6,424 bases of DNA from an uncultured Demequina sp. (GTDB taxonomy: Bacteria; Actinomycetota; Actinomycetes; Actinomycetales; Demequinaceae). The translations under genes and the position numbers were made by a program. How positions within the stretch are numbered: the stretch's first letter is position 1; each line of letters opens with the position of its first letter. The notes below the pieces were generated by a model. It searched no databases. It saw only the letters and a list, made by a program, of their open reading frames with translations, and was not told the origin of the DNA. Positions 1 through 6,238 of this stretch are shown piece after piece. The DNA is taken from positions 1-6,424 of the forward strand of contig CALALQ010000319.1 in NCBI GenBank assembly GCA_937925595.1. The letters run 5' to 3'.

Positions 1-1917
1 CGACGGCTCTCCCGGCTTGGCCGTCTTCTGGACCTGCTCCTTCTTCTTGCCCGGCCGCTCGTTCTTGAGCGAGCCCGGGTCGAGCGTCCCATCGACCGAC
101 CACACCGGGAAGTCCCAGCGCAGGCAGGTCGGATCGATGGGCGGCCACGATCGCACGGCCGCATCCAGCACGACCACGCCGTCCTCCTCGTGCGGCCGCA
201 GGACGAGGTGCGTGTCGGTGGCCCGGGACTGCGCGCCCGCCCCGGCCCCGACGTCGGTCACGCTCTTGCCGCTCTGGCTGCCCTTGGTCGAGTGGTGGAT
301 CAGCACGAAGCAGCAGCCGAGACGGTCGGCGAAGGCGTCGATGCGGTTGTAGATGTTGGCCATCGTGCCGTTGTCGTTCTCGTCGCCGCCGGCGGGCATA
401 AAGCGGTAGAAGGCGTCGAGGACGATGACCTTGTACCGGCCGGGCTCGAGCGACTCGACGTACGGCGCGAGCGTGAAGATGTCCTGGAGCCGGCCGCGGA
501 GGTTGTCCACGAAGATCCGCTCGGCGATCTCACGCATCGCCACGCCCCGGGCCTGGGCGACCTTCGGCAGCCGGTGGGCGCTGGTCTCGCGGTGCAGCTC
601 GTTGTCGATGATCAGCACCGGCCCGGACTCGGTCTGGTATCGCCCCAGCCACGGCCGCCCGGTCGCGACCGCGATCGCCAGGTCGAGCGTGAGCCAGCTC
701 TTGCCGGTCTTAGGGCTGGCGATGACGTTCATCGTCTCGCCGGCGCGGAGCAGGCCGTGGATGACCGGGTCTCGGAGCTTCGGGTACGCCGCGACGAGTT
801 CGCCCACGGGCACGGGGCAGGGCTCGAATGGCGAGGCCGCCTTCGCCGGCGGGTCAGTCATGAACACCGAGAGGTCGACGCCGGTCGCGTGCTCGCGCGA
901 GCCGTAGCCCTCGGCCGCCAGCGCCGACGCCGCGGCCGCGAAGTCGCCGTGGTGTTCGAGCAGTGCGTAGACCGCGAACGGCGAGTACCCCTTGTGCGCC
1001 TCGAATGGCGCAGCGTTCGTCGAGAAGACGTAGAAGACGCGGTCCTTCAGCGTCGCGCTGGTGCCGGCCGCCTTGCCGGGCCGACGCCAGTGCTCGTTCT
1101 CGCCCGACTTCACAAGCGTCCAGCTGTGCCGGAGCAGGATCTCGCGTGGATCGCCTCGGTCGTTGAAGTCGTCGCCCGGCCGCAGGCCTCCCGCGCTCGG
1201 GGCACCGGCCTGGCCCACCACCTCCGCCGGCGTCTCGTTCAGCGCCCAGGCGCAGCCGAGCAGTACGCCCCGCTCGTCGGCGCTCACGATCGGCGGGCGG
1301 CACAGATCGCCCTGCACGAGCGCGTAGCCCGCCGAGGGCGCGCACAGGAAGAGTCCGCCCTCGCCCCGCGTCTCGATGATGGTCACCGTGACGACCCACG
1401 CGCCGCTGGCGTCACGCCGGGGGGTGTACTCCTTGCTCCCGATGACGACGGGCTCGTCGGTGCCAACCTCCATGCGACGCTGAGCGAGCTTGGTGTTGCC
1501 CGACACTGGCTCCGCGCAGCGGTACACGACGTGCCGCCCGCCCGAGGGCGTGGTCTCGATCACCAGGCGATCGACCAGCCCGGGCGCGGCCGCCTCGACG
1601 GCCTCGCGCCACGCCCCGAACGCCTCGCCGCCGCCGCCGTCCCAGTTGTCGAAGTCGATCATCTCCAGGTTGCCGGAGACCGACCCGCACACCAGGCACA
1701 TCGCCCCGTCCGCCACCACGTCCTCACTAGCCGGAGAGAACCACGAGCCAAGCTCCTGGTCCGTCGGCAGGCGCTTCTGGTACGGCTTCCATGCCCGCAG
1801 CGCCACGCGCTTCTCATCGCCGCGTCGCAGGGCCGGCAGGGCACAGAGCCCCGCGGCCACGCAGGCGGACGCGTGAGAGCGAAGGCTCCCGTTGAGATTG
1901 GGTTTGCCCTCGGCCAT
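1..1917 (-). CDS. Primase-polymerase fused to RepA-like replicative helicase (C-terminus beyond window)
   Basis: The frame is open from ATG 1917 to the left edge without a stop: 639 residues, C-terminus missing. Residues about 35-215 look like a bifunctional primase-polymerase (archaeo-eukaryotic primase fold). Expected motifs are present: MIDFD with D88 and D90 as likely metal ligands, TPSGGRH (123-129) with H129, and ETRGEGG (182-188) with E182 as third acid, followed by APS (193-195). A linker domain (about 260-340) carries FSTNAAPFE and YSPFAVYALLEHHGDF, a pattern familiar from phage primases. Residues about 380-600 form a RecA-fold RepA/AAA_25-type helicase: Walker A SPKTGKS (401-407), IIDNE with E440 as likely catalytic glutamate, Walker B VIVLD (497-501), and LIHHSTK (539-545). 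It should open DNA, translocate on it and lay primers. A Lys-rich stretch begins near 623. The start overlaps the helicase stop (TGATG) and has only a weak ribosome site. Family calls are firm; enzymatic activity is inferred. Confidence 0.92.
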   Translation of the reverse strand, partial: MAEGKPNLNGSLRSHASACVAAGLCALPALRRGDEKRVALRAWKPYQKRLPTDQELGSWFSPASEDVVADGAMCLVCGSVSGNLEMIDFDNWDGGGGEAFGAWREAVEAAAPGLVDRLVIETTPSGGRHVVYRCAEPVSGNTKLAQRRMEVGTDEPVVIGSKEYTPRRDASGAWVVTVTIIETRGEGGLFLCAPSAGYALVQGDLCRPPIVSADERGVLLGCAWALNETPAEVVGQAGAPSAGGLRPGDDFNDRGDPREILLRHSWTLVKSGENEHWRRPGKAAGTSATLKDRVFYVFSTNAAPFEAHKGYSPFAVYALLEHHGDFAAAASALAAEGYGSREHATGVDLSVFMTDPPAKAASPFEPCPVPVGELVAAYPKLRDPVIHGLLRAGETMNVIASPKTGKSWLTLDLAIAVATGRPWLGRYQTESGPVLIIDNELHRETSAHRLPKVAQARGVAMREIAERIFVDNLRGRLQDIFTLAPYVESLEPGRYKVIVLDAFYRFMPAGGDENDNGTMANIYNRIDAFADRLGCCFVLIHHSTKGSQSGKSVTDVGAGAGAQSRATDTHLVLRPHEEDGVVVLDAAVRSWPPIDPTCLRWDFPVWSVDGTLDPGSLKNERPGKKKEQVQKTAKPGEPS

Positions 1918-1919
1918 CA
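1915..1919 (-). other. TGATG stop/start junction between helicase and primase-helicase
   Basis: The helicase TGA (1919-1917) and the primase ATG (1917-1915) share one base. The DNA just upstream encodes DDEIPF and offers only a weak GAG match about 11 nt away, so the primase is probably started by ribosomes that have just finished the helicase. An identical TGATG junction joins rusA to the helicase at 3631-3627, but there a good GGAGG is present. Confidence 0.7.
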
Positions 1920-3629
1920 GAATGGGATCTCGTCGTCGGGGATGCCAAAGGTGCTGCCCGCGCCGACACCGGCCGGCGCGCGAGGCTCGTCGGGGAGGTC
2001 GTCGCACGACTCAAGCCGCGGCGGCTTCTCGCCCAGGGCGTAGCCGACGATGCGCTCCCACTCGTCGCCCGGCTTCTTCTCGACCGTGATGCGCAGCGTG
2101 GGCGCGACCGCGCCGGCCTCGGCCCACTCCACCGCCTCCTCGACCGATCCGGGCAGCGGGTCGTTTGAGCGCTGCCGCCACCACTGCTCGGCCTTCCTGC
2201 GGGCGTACCCGCCCTCGGGGTGCTCCAGGCAGATCCACTCCCGCACCCAGCGGTTGAAGCCGATGCGGTACTCGACCCGCATGGTGGGCTTGGCCAGGGG
2301 ATCGCTGCGCTTGTGGTGGACGAAGTACGAGACCTCGATCACGCGCTCGTCCCGCCGCGCCGGCGCATCCGCACCCGACACGACCGACGCGTCCGACGCG
2401 ACGGCCGTGTGCTTGACCTGCCGAGGCGGGAACTTGTGCCCGCACTCGGGGCAGACGGCGTAGGCGGCGTGGATCAGCGCATCGCACTCGGGGCACTGCT
2501 TTGCCGGGGCCTCGCCCGGCGCGCCGGTATGGTCCGCCAGACGAATCGCATCGACCGGACCGTGCCGCAGCACATTGCCGCCGAAGTCGAGCACGAGGCA
2601 GTCGGTCTTCCCCTCGGCCAGCCGGAAGCCTCGGCCGACCATCTGGTAGTAGAGCCCGGGGCTCATCGTCGGGCGCAGCATCGCCACGCAGTCGACATTC
2701 GGGGCATCAAAGCCCGTCGTCAGCACGTTCACGTTGGCCAGGTACTTCAGGTCGCCCGCCTTGAAGCGGGCGATCAGCGCGTCACGCTCCTTCGCGGGCG
2801 TGCCGCCCTCGACGAAGCCGCATTCGGCCCCGTGCCTCTCGCGGAGCACACGCGCGACGTGCTCGCCGTGACGGACGCCCGAGCAGAAGAGCAGTACGCT
2901 CCGCCGGTCCGCCGTTGCCGCCACGACCTCGGCGCACGCGGCCTCGACCAGCGCGTCCTCGTCCATGCGGTCCTCAAGCTCGCCCGCTACGAACTCGCCG
3001 CCCCGCACGTGGATGTCGCTGGTGTCGGCGGTGGCCTTGCCGGCCCTGCTCCTGAGCGGGCAGAGGTAGCCCTGCACAATCAGCTCGCGCACGCCCGCCT
3101 CGAAGCACACTTCGTGAAGCACCGACTCGGGGCCGCAGATCGTGCCGGTCTTCATCCGGTAGGGCGTCGCCGTCAGCCCGATCACGCGCTGGTGATCGCA
3201 CAGATCGCTGGCGTCGGCCAGGAAGCGGCGGTACATCCCCTCGCCATCGGGCGGGATCAGGTGCGCCTCGTCCACGATGACCAAGTCGAGCGGCCCGAGG
3301 TCGTGCGCCCGCTGGTACACCGACTGGATGCCGGCGACCGTCACCGCGTACCCGAGATCGCGCCGGCCCAGCCCCGCGCTGAACACGCCCACCGGCAGGT
3401 CGGGGGCGACCGCCCGCAGCTTCCCGGCTGCCTGCTCCAGCAGCTCCTTCACATGGGCGAGTACGATCACCCGCCCGTTCCACTTCTGCACCGCGTCGCG
3501 GCACAGCTCCGCGATGACGTGCGTCTTGCCCGAGCCGGTCGGGAGGACCACCGCGGGGTTGGTGTCGCTCCTCGCGATGTGGCTCCATACCGCATCGACG
3601 GCATCGCGTTGGTATGGCCTGAGTTCCAT
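1917..3629 (-). CDS. Superfamily 2 DEAH-box DNA helicase with zinc motif and SSB-like tail
   Basis: This 570-residue protein has a complete SF2 helicase core. Visible motifs are RPYQ (4-7), motif I PTGSGKT (30-36), Ia around LAHVKELLEQ (57-66), II DEAH (120-123), III TAT (153-155), V NVLTTGFDAPNVD (301-313) and VI QMVGRGFR (329-336). Next come CPEC (379-382) and CPEC (393-396), a likely structural zinc site. Residues about 425-535 form a domain containing YFVHHK, RVEYR, WICLEH and KAEQWW; I know this pattern from phage helicases but not its function. A Pro/Gly/Ala-rich linker leads to the final DDEIPF, close to the bacterial SSB tip DDDIPF. Expected role: ATP-driven unwinding or remodelling during phage replication or recombination. 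ATG 3629 shares one base with the rusA stop, and GGAGG (3640-3644) lies 10 nt upstream. A longer in-frame reading upstream is rejected because it crosses rusA and has no domain content. Confidence 0.95.
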   Translation of the reverse strand: MELRPYQRDAVDAVWSHIARSDTNPAVVLPTGSGKTHVIAELCRDAVQKWNGRVIVLAHVKELLEQAAGKLRAVAPDLPVGVFSAGLGRRDLGYAVTVAGIQSVYQRAHDLGPLDLVIVDEAHLIPPDGEGMYRRFLADASDLCDHQRVIGLTATPYRMKTGTICGPESVLHEVCFEAGVRELIVQGYLCPLRSRAGKATADTSDIHVRGGEFVAGELEDRMDEDALVEAACAEVVAATADRRSVLLFCSGVRHGEHVARVLRERHGAECGFVEGGTPAKERDALIARFKAGDLKYLANVNVLTTGFDAPNVDCVAMLRPTMSPGLYYQMVGRGFRLAEGKTDCLVLDFGGNVLRHGPVDAIRLADHTGAPGEAPAKQCPECDALIHAAYAVCPECGHKFPPRQVKHTAVASDASVVSGADAPARRDERVIEVSYFVHHKRSDPLAKPTMRVEYRIGFNRWVREWICLEHPEGGYARRKAEQWWRQRSNDPLPGSVEEAVEWAEAGAVAPTLRITVEKKPGDEWERIVGYALGEKPPRLESCDDLPDEPRAPAGVGAGSTFGIPDDEIPF

Positions 3630-4021
3630 CAATCCGTCGCCTCCATGCTTGTGATCCGGACGACCACCTTGCCCCCGGGCACGACCGATCCGCGCTCGAT
3701 CTCGAGCCGATCGATCTGGCCGTCGTCCTCGTACACCCCGCCGTGCCCGAGGGCGTCGAGCAGGGCCTTCATCGCGTTGTCCAGGTCCCGCCGCCGCCGG
3801 TCGGGCGGGTGGGCGGTGACATGCACCGCCACCCGTCCCGACATGGGCTCTGCCGTTCGCCGCGCGAGCCGCGCGCAGACGCGCCTGCGGAACTTCCGTC
3901 CCTCGCGGCTGATCAGCGTCCGATCGCCGACGCGACGCCAGTAGTGGTTCACGCTGGGCGGGTACGGCAGCTCGACGACGAACGCGCCATCGTCCGCCGC
4001 CGCGGCGGTCAGCGCTTCCAC
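3629..4021 (-). CDS. rusA: RusA-family Holliday junction resolvase
   Basis: This 130-residue protein belongs to the RusA endodeoxyribonuclease family, dimeric enzymes that cut four-way DNA junctions symmetrically. LPYPPSVNHYW (18-28) is the typical N-terminal strand and turn. The metal site is complete: RRRDLDNAMK (76-85) gives D79, D81 and K85, and GGVYEDDGQI (94-103) gives D100. Spacing between these four matches E. coli RusA D70, D72, K76 and D91, shifted by nine residues; length is also close to the E. coli protein (120). No ATG suits this frame. GTG 4021 is chosen because GGGGGAGGG lies 8 nt upstream and the resulting N-terminus is only slightly longer than usual. The gene overlaps the DUF669 gene by 13 bases and shares one base with the helicase start. 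Likely role: resolving recombination intermediates and branched replicating DNA before packaging. The reading frame continues open far upstream, but that part lacks any domain and is noise. Confidence 0.95.
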   Translation of the reverse strand: MEALTAAAADDGAFVVELPYPPSVNHYWRRVGDRTLISREGRKFRRRVCARLARRTAEPMSGRVAVHVTAHPPDRRRRDLDNAMKALLDALGHGGVYEDDGQIDRLEIERGSVVPGGKVVVRITSMEATD

Positions 4022-4470
4022 GGCGGCGTCCCTCCCCCGGCGGCCGCCATCGGGCGCTGCTGTGCGACGCCGTTGTCCCGCTTCGCGTAGCCCTTGATGG
4101 TGTTGGTCGGCTCGCCGTTGTCCTCGCGGCTCTTGATGGCGACGCTGACAACCAGCGGCAGGTTGTGCAGCTCGACCGAGTCGCGCGGCCGCAGCACGTT
4201 CACCGCCCGGCAGATTGCCGACAGCGTGCCGCGAGCGATCTCGACCGTCTGCGTGTTGGGGTGCCTGAGCGTGAGCCGGTCCCAGAGCTTGCGGCCCTTG
4301 AACGGCCCCTCCAACACCTCCATCTCCAGTTCGAGGTACTCGCCCTTGCCGTTCTTGGTCGGCTTCATCTCGCTGGCCGTGATGGCGGCCAGGTACTTGC
4401 CGGCGGGGATGGGATCGAAGCCGGCATTGGGCTCCACGTTCGTCGCGTCGAATCCGTTCAGGTCTGCCAT
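4009..4470 (-). CDS. DUF669-type phage protein, probable single-stranded DNA-binding protein
   Basis: This 153-residue protein resembles the DUF669 family, found in phage recombination blocks beside a P-loop ATPase and thought to bind single-stranded DNA. Supporting features are the IPAGKYLAAI segment (21-30), the basic turn KPTKNGKGEYLELEMEVLEG (36-55), GRKLWDRLTL (59-68) and VVVSV-like beta strands with the NTIKGY segment (123-128). Strand-rich segments of this kind fit an OB-like fold. The last residues are GGGTPPWKR: a Gly-rich linker and a PPW ending, with no acidic SSB tip. ATG 4470 follows the ATPase stop by 3 nt and has AAGGAG (4479-4484) 8 nt upstream. Family assignment is good from sequence pattern; DNA binding is inferred from family and context. 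It is likely the functional partner of the upstream Sak4-like ATPase, as phage Sak4 annealing is known to depend on a cognate SSB. Confidence 0.85.
   Translation of the reverse strand: MADLNGFDATNVEPNAGFDPIPAGKYLAAITASEMKPTKNGKGEYLELEMEVLEGPFKGRKLWDRLTLRHPNTQTVEIARGTLSAICRAVNVLRPRDSVELHNLPLVVSVAIKSREDNGEPTNTIKGYAKRDNGVAQQRPMAAAGGGTPPWKR
4030..4038 (-). promoter_or_regulatory. Ribosome binding site for rusA, inside the DUF669 gene
   Basis: GGGGGAGGG lies 8 nt before GTG 4021. The same bases encode the Gly-rich linker before the PPW ending of the DUF669 protein, so one stretch serves both as coding sequence and as initiation signal. It decides the GTG start of rusA. Confidence 0.75.
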
Positions 4471-4473
4471 GGG

Positions 4474-5286
4474 TCAGGCTCCTTGCTTCTGGGTGTGCTG
4501 GGTGGTCTCGTTCTGGTTGACGTTCTCGATGACTGCGCTGGGATCGCCCTCGCCGCGAGCCAGCGCCGCGAAAACGCGATAGTCCAGCGGCAACTCGTCG
4601 GGCAGGTTCAGGCGGTTCTTGGCGACATGGGCGGGCCGCTCGGTCGTGCGGAGGATCCGCTCGCCCGTGCCGATGCCCTGCGTGCGCTTGCGGTCGAAGC
4701 CCTCGCTCTGGGTCTTCGTGTGGACGCGGTAGGTGGCGAAGAGCACCTCGTCGCACCACTCCTGGATCAGCGCCGAGGCCTGCTTCTGCAAGCGGGGCAC
4801 ATAGCGGTCGTAGGTGTCGGTCTCGGGGTTGGCGAACTTCTCGATCGCCGCGTGCGCGATGAGAACGACCTGCATCCCGCGCTCGGTCCGCAGCGCGTCG
4901 AGCCCGGCCAGAACCTCGCGCCACTGCGTGAGCGCGAAGACGTAGCCCTTCGCGTAGCCGATGTCCTCGATGGTCTCGACGCCGCGCTTCGCGCAGACCT
5001 CGGCCCAGATCAGCCGCTCGAGCCAATCGAGGCTGTCGATGACCACCGTCCGGTAGCCGTGCTCCTCGCTGTAGAGCGCCGACAGCGCTCCGAGCACGTC
5101 GGCGTACTTGGTCGCCAGCGGGAAGCGGTCGCAGTCGATGTCGTTGGTGCCCTCTTCGGTCGTGATGAAGACGGACGTCTCGGCCATCGCGCCGAAGGTG
5201 GACTTGCCGACGCCGTGAACGCCGTAGAGCATCACGCGCCGCGGCATCAGCGTGCGGCCCTTCTGGATATGTGCGAGTGCGGTCAT
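4474..5286 (-). CDS. AAA_24 RecA-core ATPase, Sak4-like recombination protein
   Basis: This 270-residue single-domain P-loop ATPase carries Walker A GVHGVGKST (22-30), Walker B VVIDS with D84 (81-85), and a later strand QVVLIAH ending in H145 (139-145), where RecA-fold proteins place a sensor residue. The downstream ERPAHVAKNRLNLPDELPLD (216-235) is typical of phage AAA_24 nucleotide-binding proteins. That group includes Sak4, a minimal Rad51/RecA-like annealing protein without RecA's extra domains, and the length fits. The last residues (256-270) are rich in Gln, Asn and Thr and look flexible. ATG 5286 is chosen over an upstream in-frame ATG at 5448: the first conserved region begins soon after 5286, AGGAG lies 11 nt before it, and the extra 54 codons are low-complexity and overlap the nuclease gene. 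The position between nuclease and DUF669 supports a recombination role. A general nucleotide-binding role cannot be excluded. Confidence 0.9.
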   Translation of the reverse strand: MTALAHIQKGRTLMPRRVMLYGVHGVGKSTFGAMAETSVFITTEEGTNDIDCDRFPLATKYADVLGALSALYSEEHGYRTVVIDSLDWLERLIWAEVCAKRGVETIEDIGYAKGYVFALTQWREVLAGLDALRTERGMQVVLIAHAAIEKFANPETDTYDRYVPRLQKQASALIQEWCDEVLFATYRVHTKTQSEGFDRKRTQGIGTGERILRTTERPAHVAKNRLNLPDELPLDYRVFAALARGEGDPSAVIENVNQNETTQHTQKQGA

Positions 5287-5297
5287 GATCGATGGGT

Positions 5298-5302
5298 CTC
5301 CT
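5298..5302 (-). promoter_or_regulatory. Ribosome binding site for the Sak4-like ATPase
   Basis: AGGAG lies 11 nt before ATG 5286, in the 34-nt gap. The spacing is rather long, but it supports 5286 over the in-frame ATG at 5448. Confidence 0.65.
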
Positions 5303-5321
5303 GCTGGTTGGTTTGCTGGTT
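5302..5321 (-). repeat. Short direct repeat in the leader of the ATPase gene
   Basis: The octamer AACCAGCA (minus strand) occurs twice, at 5314-5321 and 5302-5309, with a period of 12 nt, filling most of the only real intergenic gap. The upstream copy begins with the last base of the nuclease stop codon. Two copies this short may be chance; a role as a protein site or unstructured leader is possible but unsupported. Confidence 0.4.
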
Positions 5322-6238
5322 CAGGACTGGCTTGTGAGGGAAAGGCGGTCGTACAGCCGCAGGGACTCGAACCCCGTGGGCCAGCGACCGGTCTCCCGGC
5401 AGCGGACGAGCTCTTCGATGGCGCGGTCGTTCTCGGCCTGCGCGGCATCCAGACACCGCGGCGCGATCTGCCAGACGCCGCAGCGGAACGGCTCGCGCTT
5501 CTCGACCGCGATGATGTGAACGGGCAGGGCGACGCCGCTCACGACGGCGAGCAGCGCCCGGTAGAAGGCGAGCTGGTGGACATATCCGAACGCGTCGATG
5601 TGCCACTCGAACGTGTCCAGCGAGTCGGCCGTCTTGAGGTCCACGAGCCCGCGGCCGTGCCTGGGGTTCACCCAGTCGAGCCGGGCCTGGCACAGCACGC
5701 CGCCCATCCGGCCGCGCACCACGCCCTCCGCGACGCCCTCGGCCAGCAACTCCCGAGCGAAGACATGCTCGCGCACGCTCGCCGCCATCTGCTCGACCGT
5801 CGCGGCGTCGGTGTCGGCCAGCACGGGCCTGCCGCGCTTCTCGGCCCATTCGGCGAACGCCTTCGTGTTCGAGCCGTAGGGCTGCCCGGTCTTCGGATTG
5901 ATCGGCCCGCCGACCGCGTACTCGGCCTCGTAGCGCCCGCGACCCTCAAGGATCAGCGTGTGCGCCGCCCGACCGACGAGGAACGCGTGGCTGTCCCGAT
6001 CCGGGATCAGCCCCATCTCCTTGCGCCGGAACAGCAGCGGGCACGAGCGGAACTCCGCCAGCCGGTGAGAGGTAAGGCAATCGCCGCGACGGGCGTGGTA
6101 GGTCTCGGCATGCTCGCGGATGAGCACACGGGCGAGGTCGATCGCGCCGTCGGCGGTCGTTGTCGGGTTCGGGCGGATCTCGCGGGCGTAGTCGCCTTGG
6201 CCGAGACGCACCAGCGGGTCGTTCGCGTCGGTGTTCAC
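5321..6238 (-). CDS. RecE/exonuclease VIII-type PD-(D/E)XK nuclease
   Basis: This 305-residue protein resembles the nuclease domain of RecE (exonuclease VIII), which degrades double-stranded DNA ends to leave 3' single strands. The RecB/RecE motif set is visible: GRAAHTLILEG (89-99) with H93, ARLDWV (185-190) with D188, GLVDLKTA (197-204) with D200 and K202, and GYVHQLAFYRALL (218-230) with Q222 and Y226. An early LTSHRLAEFRSCPLLFRRK (55-73) matches the usual N-terminal helix region. It is far shorter than E. coli RecE (866 residues), whose nuclease lies in the C-terminal part, and so is a minimal stand-alone version. GTG 6238 has AGGAGG 7 nt upstream and overlaps the previous gene by four bases (GTGA). 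A Cas4-like nuclease was considered, but I see no cysteine cluster of the iron-sulfur kind. Likely role: end resection feeding the ATPase and DUF669 protein downstream. Confidence 0.88.
   Translation of the reverse strand: MNTDANDPLVRLGQGDYAREIRPNPTTTADGAIDLARVLIREHAETYHARRGDCLTSHRLAEFRSCPLLFRRKEMGLIPDRDSHAFLVGRAAHTLILEGRGRYEAEYAVGGPINPKTGQPYGSNTKAFAEWAEKRGRPVLADTDAATVEQMAASVREHVFARELLAEGVAEGVVRGRMGGVLCQARLDWVNPRHGRGLVDLKTADSLDTFEWHIDAFGYVHQLAFYRALLAVVSGVALPVHIIAVEKREPFRCGVWQIAPRCLDAAQAENDRAIEELVRCRETGRWPTGFESLRLYDRLSLTSQS

Noticed and set aside
191..200. The perfect 10-base palindrome TGCGGCCGCA
   Set aside because: It lies inside the helicase coding sequence of the primase-helicase, such GC palindromes arise often by chance in this composition, and no second copy or regulatory context was seen.
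190..2043. A 617-codon open frame on the plus strand, opposite the primase-helicase gene
   Set aside because: It is Arg/Ala/Val-rich without any domain or motif, and lies antisense to a frame with complete primase and helicase motifs. Long antisense frames are expected in GC-rich coding DNA because stops are rare.
2220..3944. A 574-codon open frame on the plus strand, opposite the SF2 helicase and rusA
   Set aside because: It shows no recognisable family, is of low complexity, and opposes two genes whose catalytic motifs are intact.
3630..4151. A 174-codon N-terminal extension of the SF2 helicase
   Set aside because: It is the out-of-frame reading of rusA and part of DUF669 and is Arg-rich without a domain; helicase motif Q begins at residue 4 of the protein from ATG 3629.
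4022..5026. A long in-frame extension upstream of rusA (335 codons)
   Set aside because: It is the shifted reading of the DUF669 and ATPase genes, very rich in Arg and Ala, and RusA proteins are only about 120-130 residues long.
4165..5337. A 390-codon open frame on the plus strand, opposite DUF669 and the ATPase
   Set aside because: It is rich in Leu, Val, Ala, Arg and Gly with no motif, crosses several real gene boundaries, and is best explained as a shadow of the minus-strand genes.
5287..5448. A 54-codon N-terminal extension of the ATPase starting at ATG 5448
   Set aside because: The added residues are low-complexity Pro/Ser/Ala, would overlap the nuclease gene by more than 120 bases, and a better placed ATG with a ribosome site exists at 5286.
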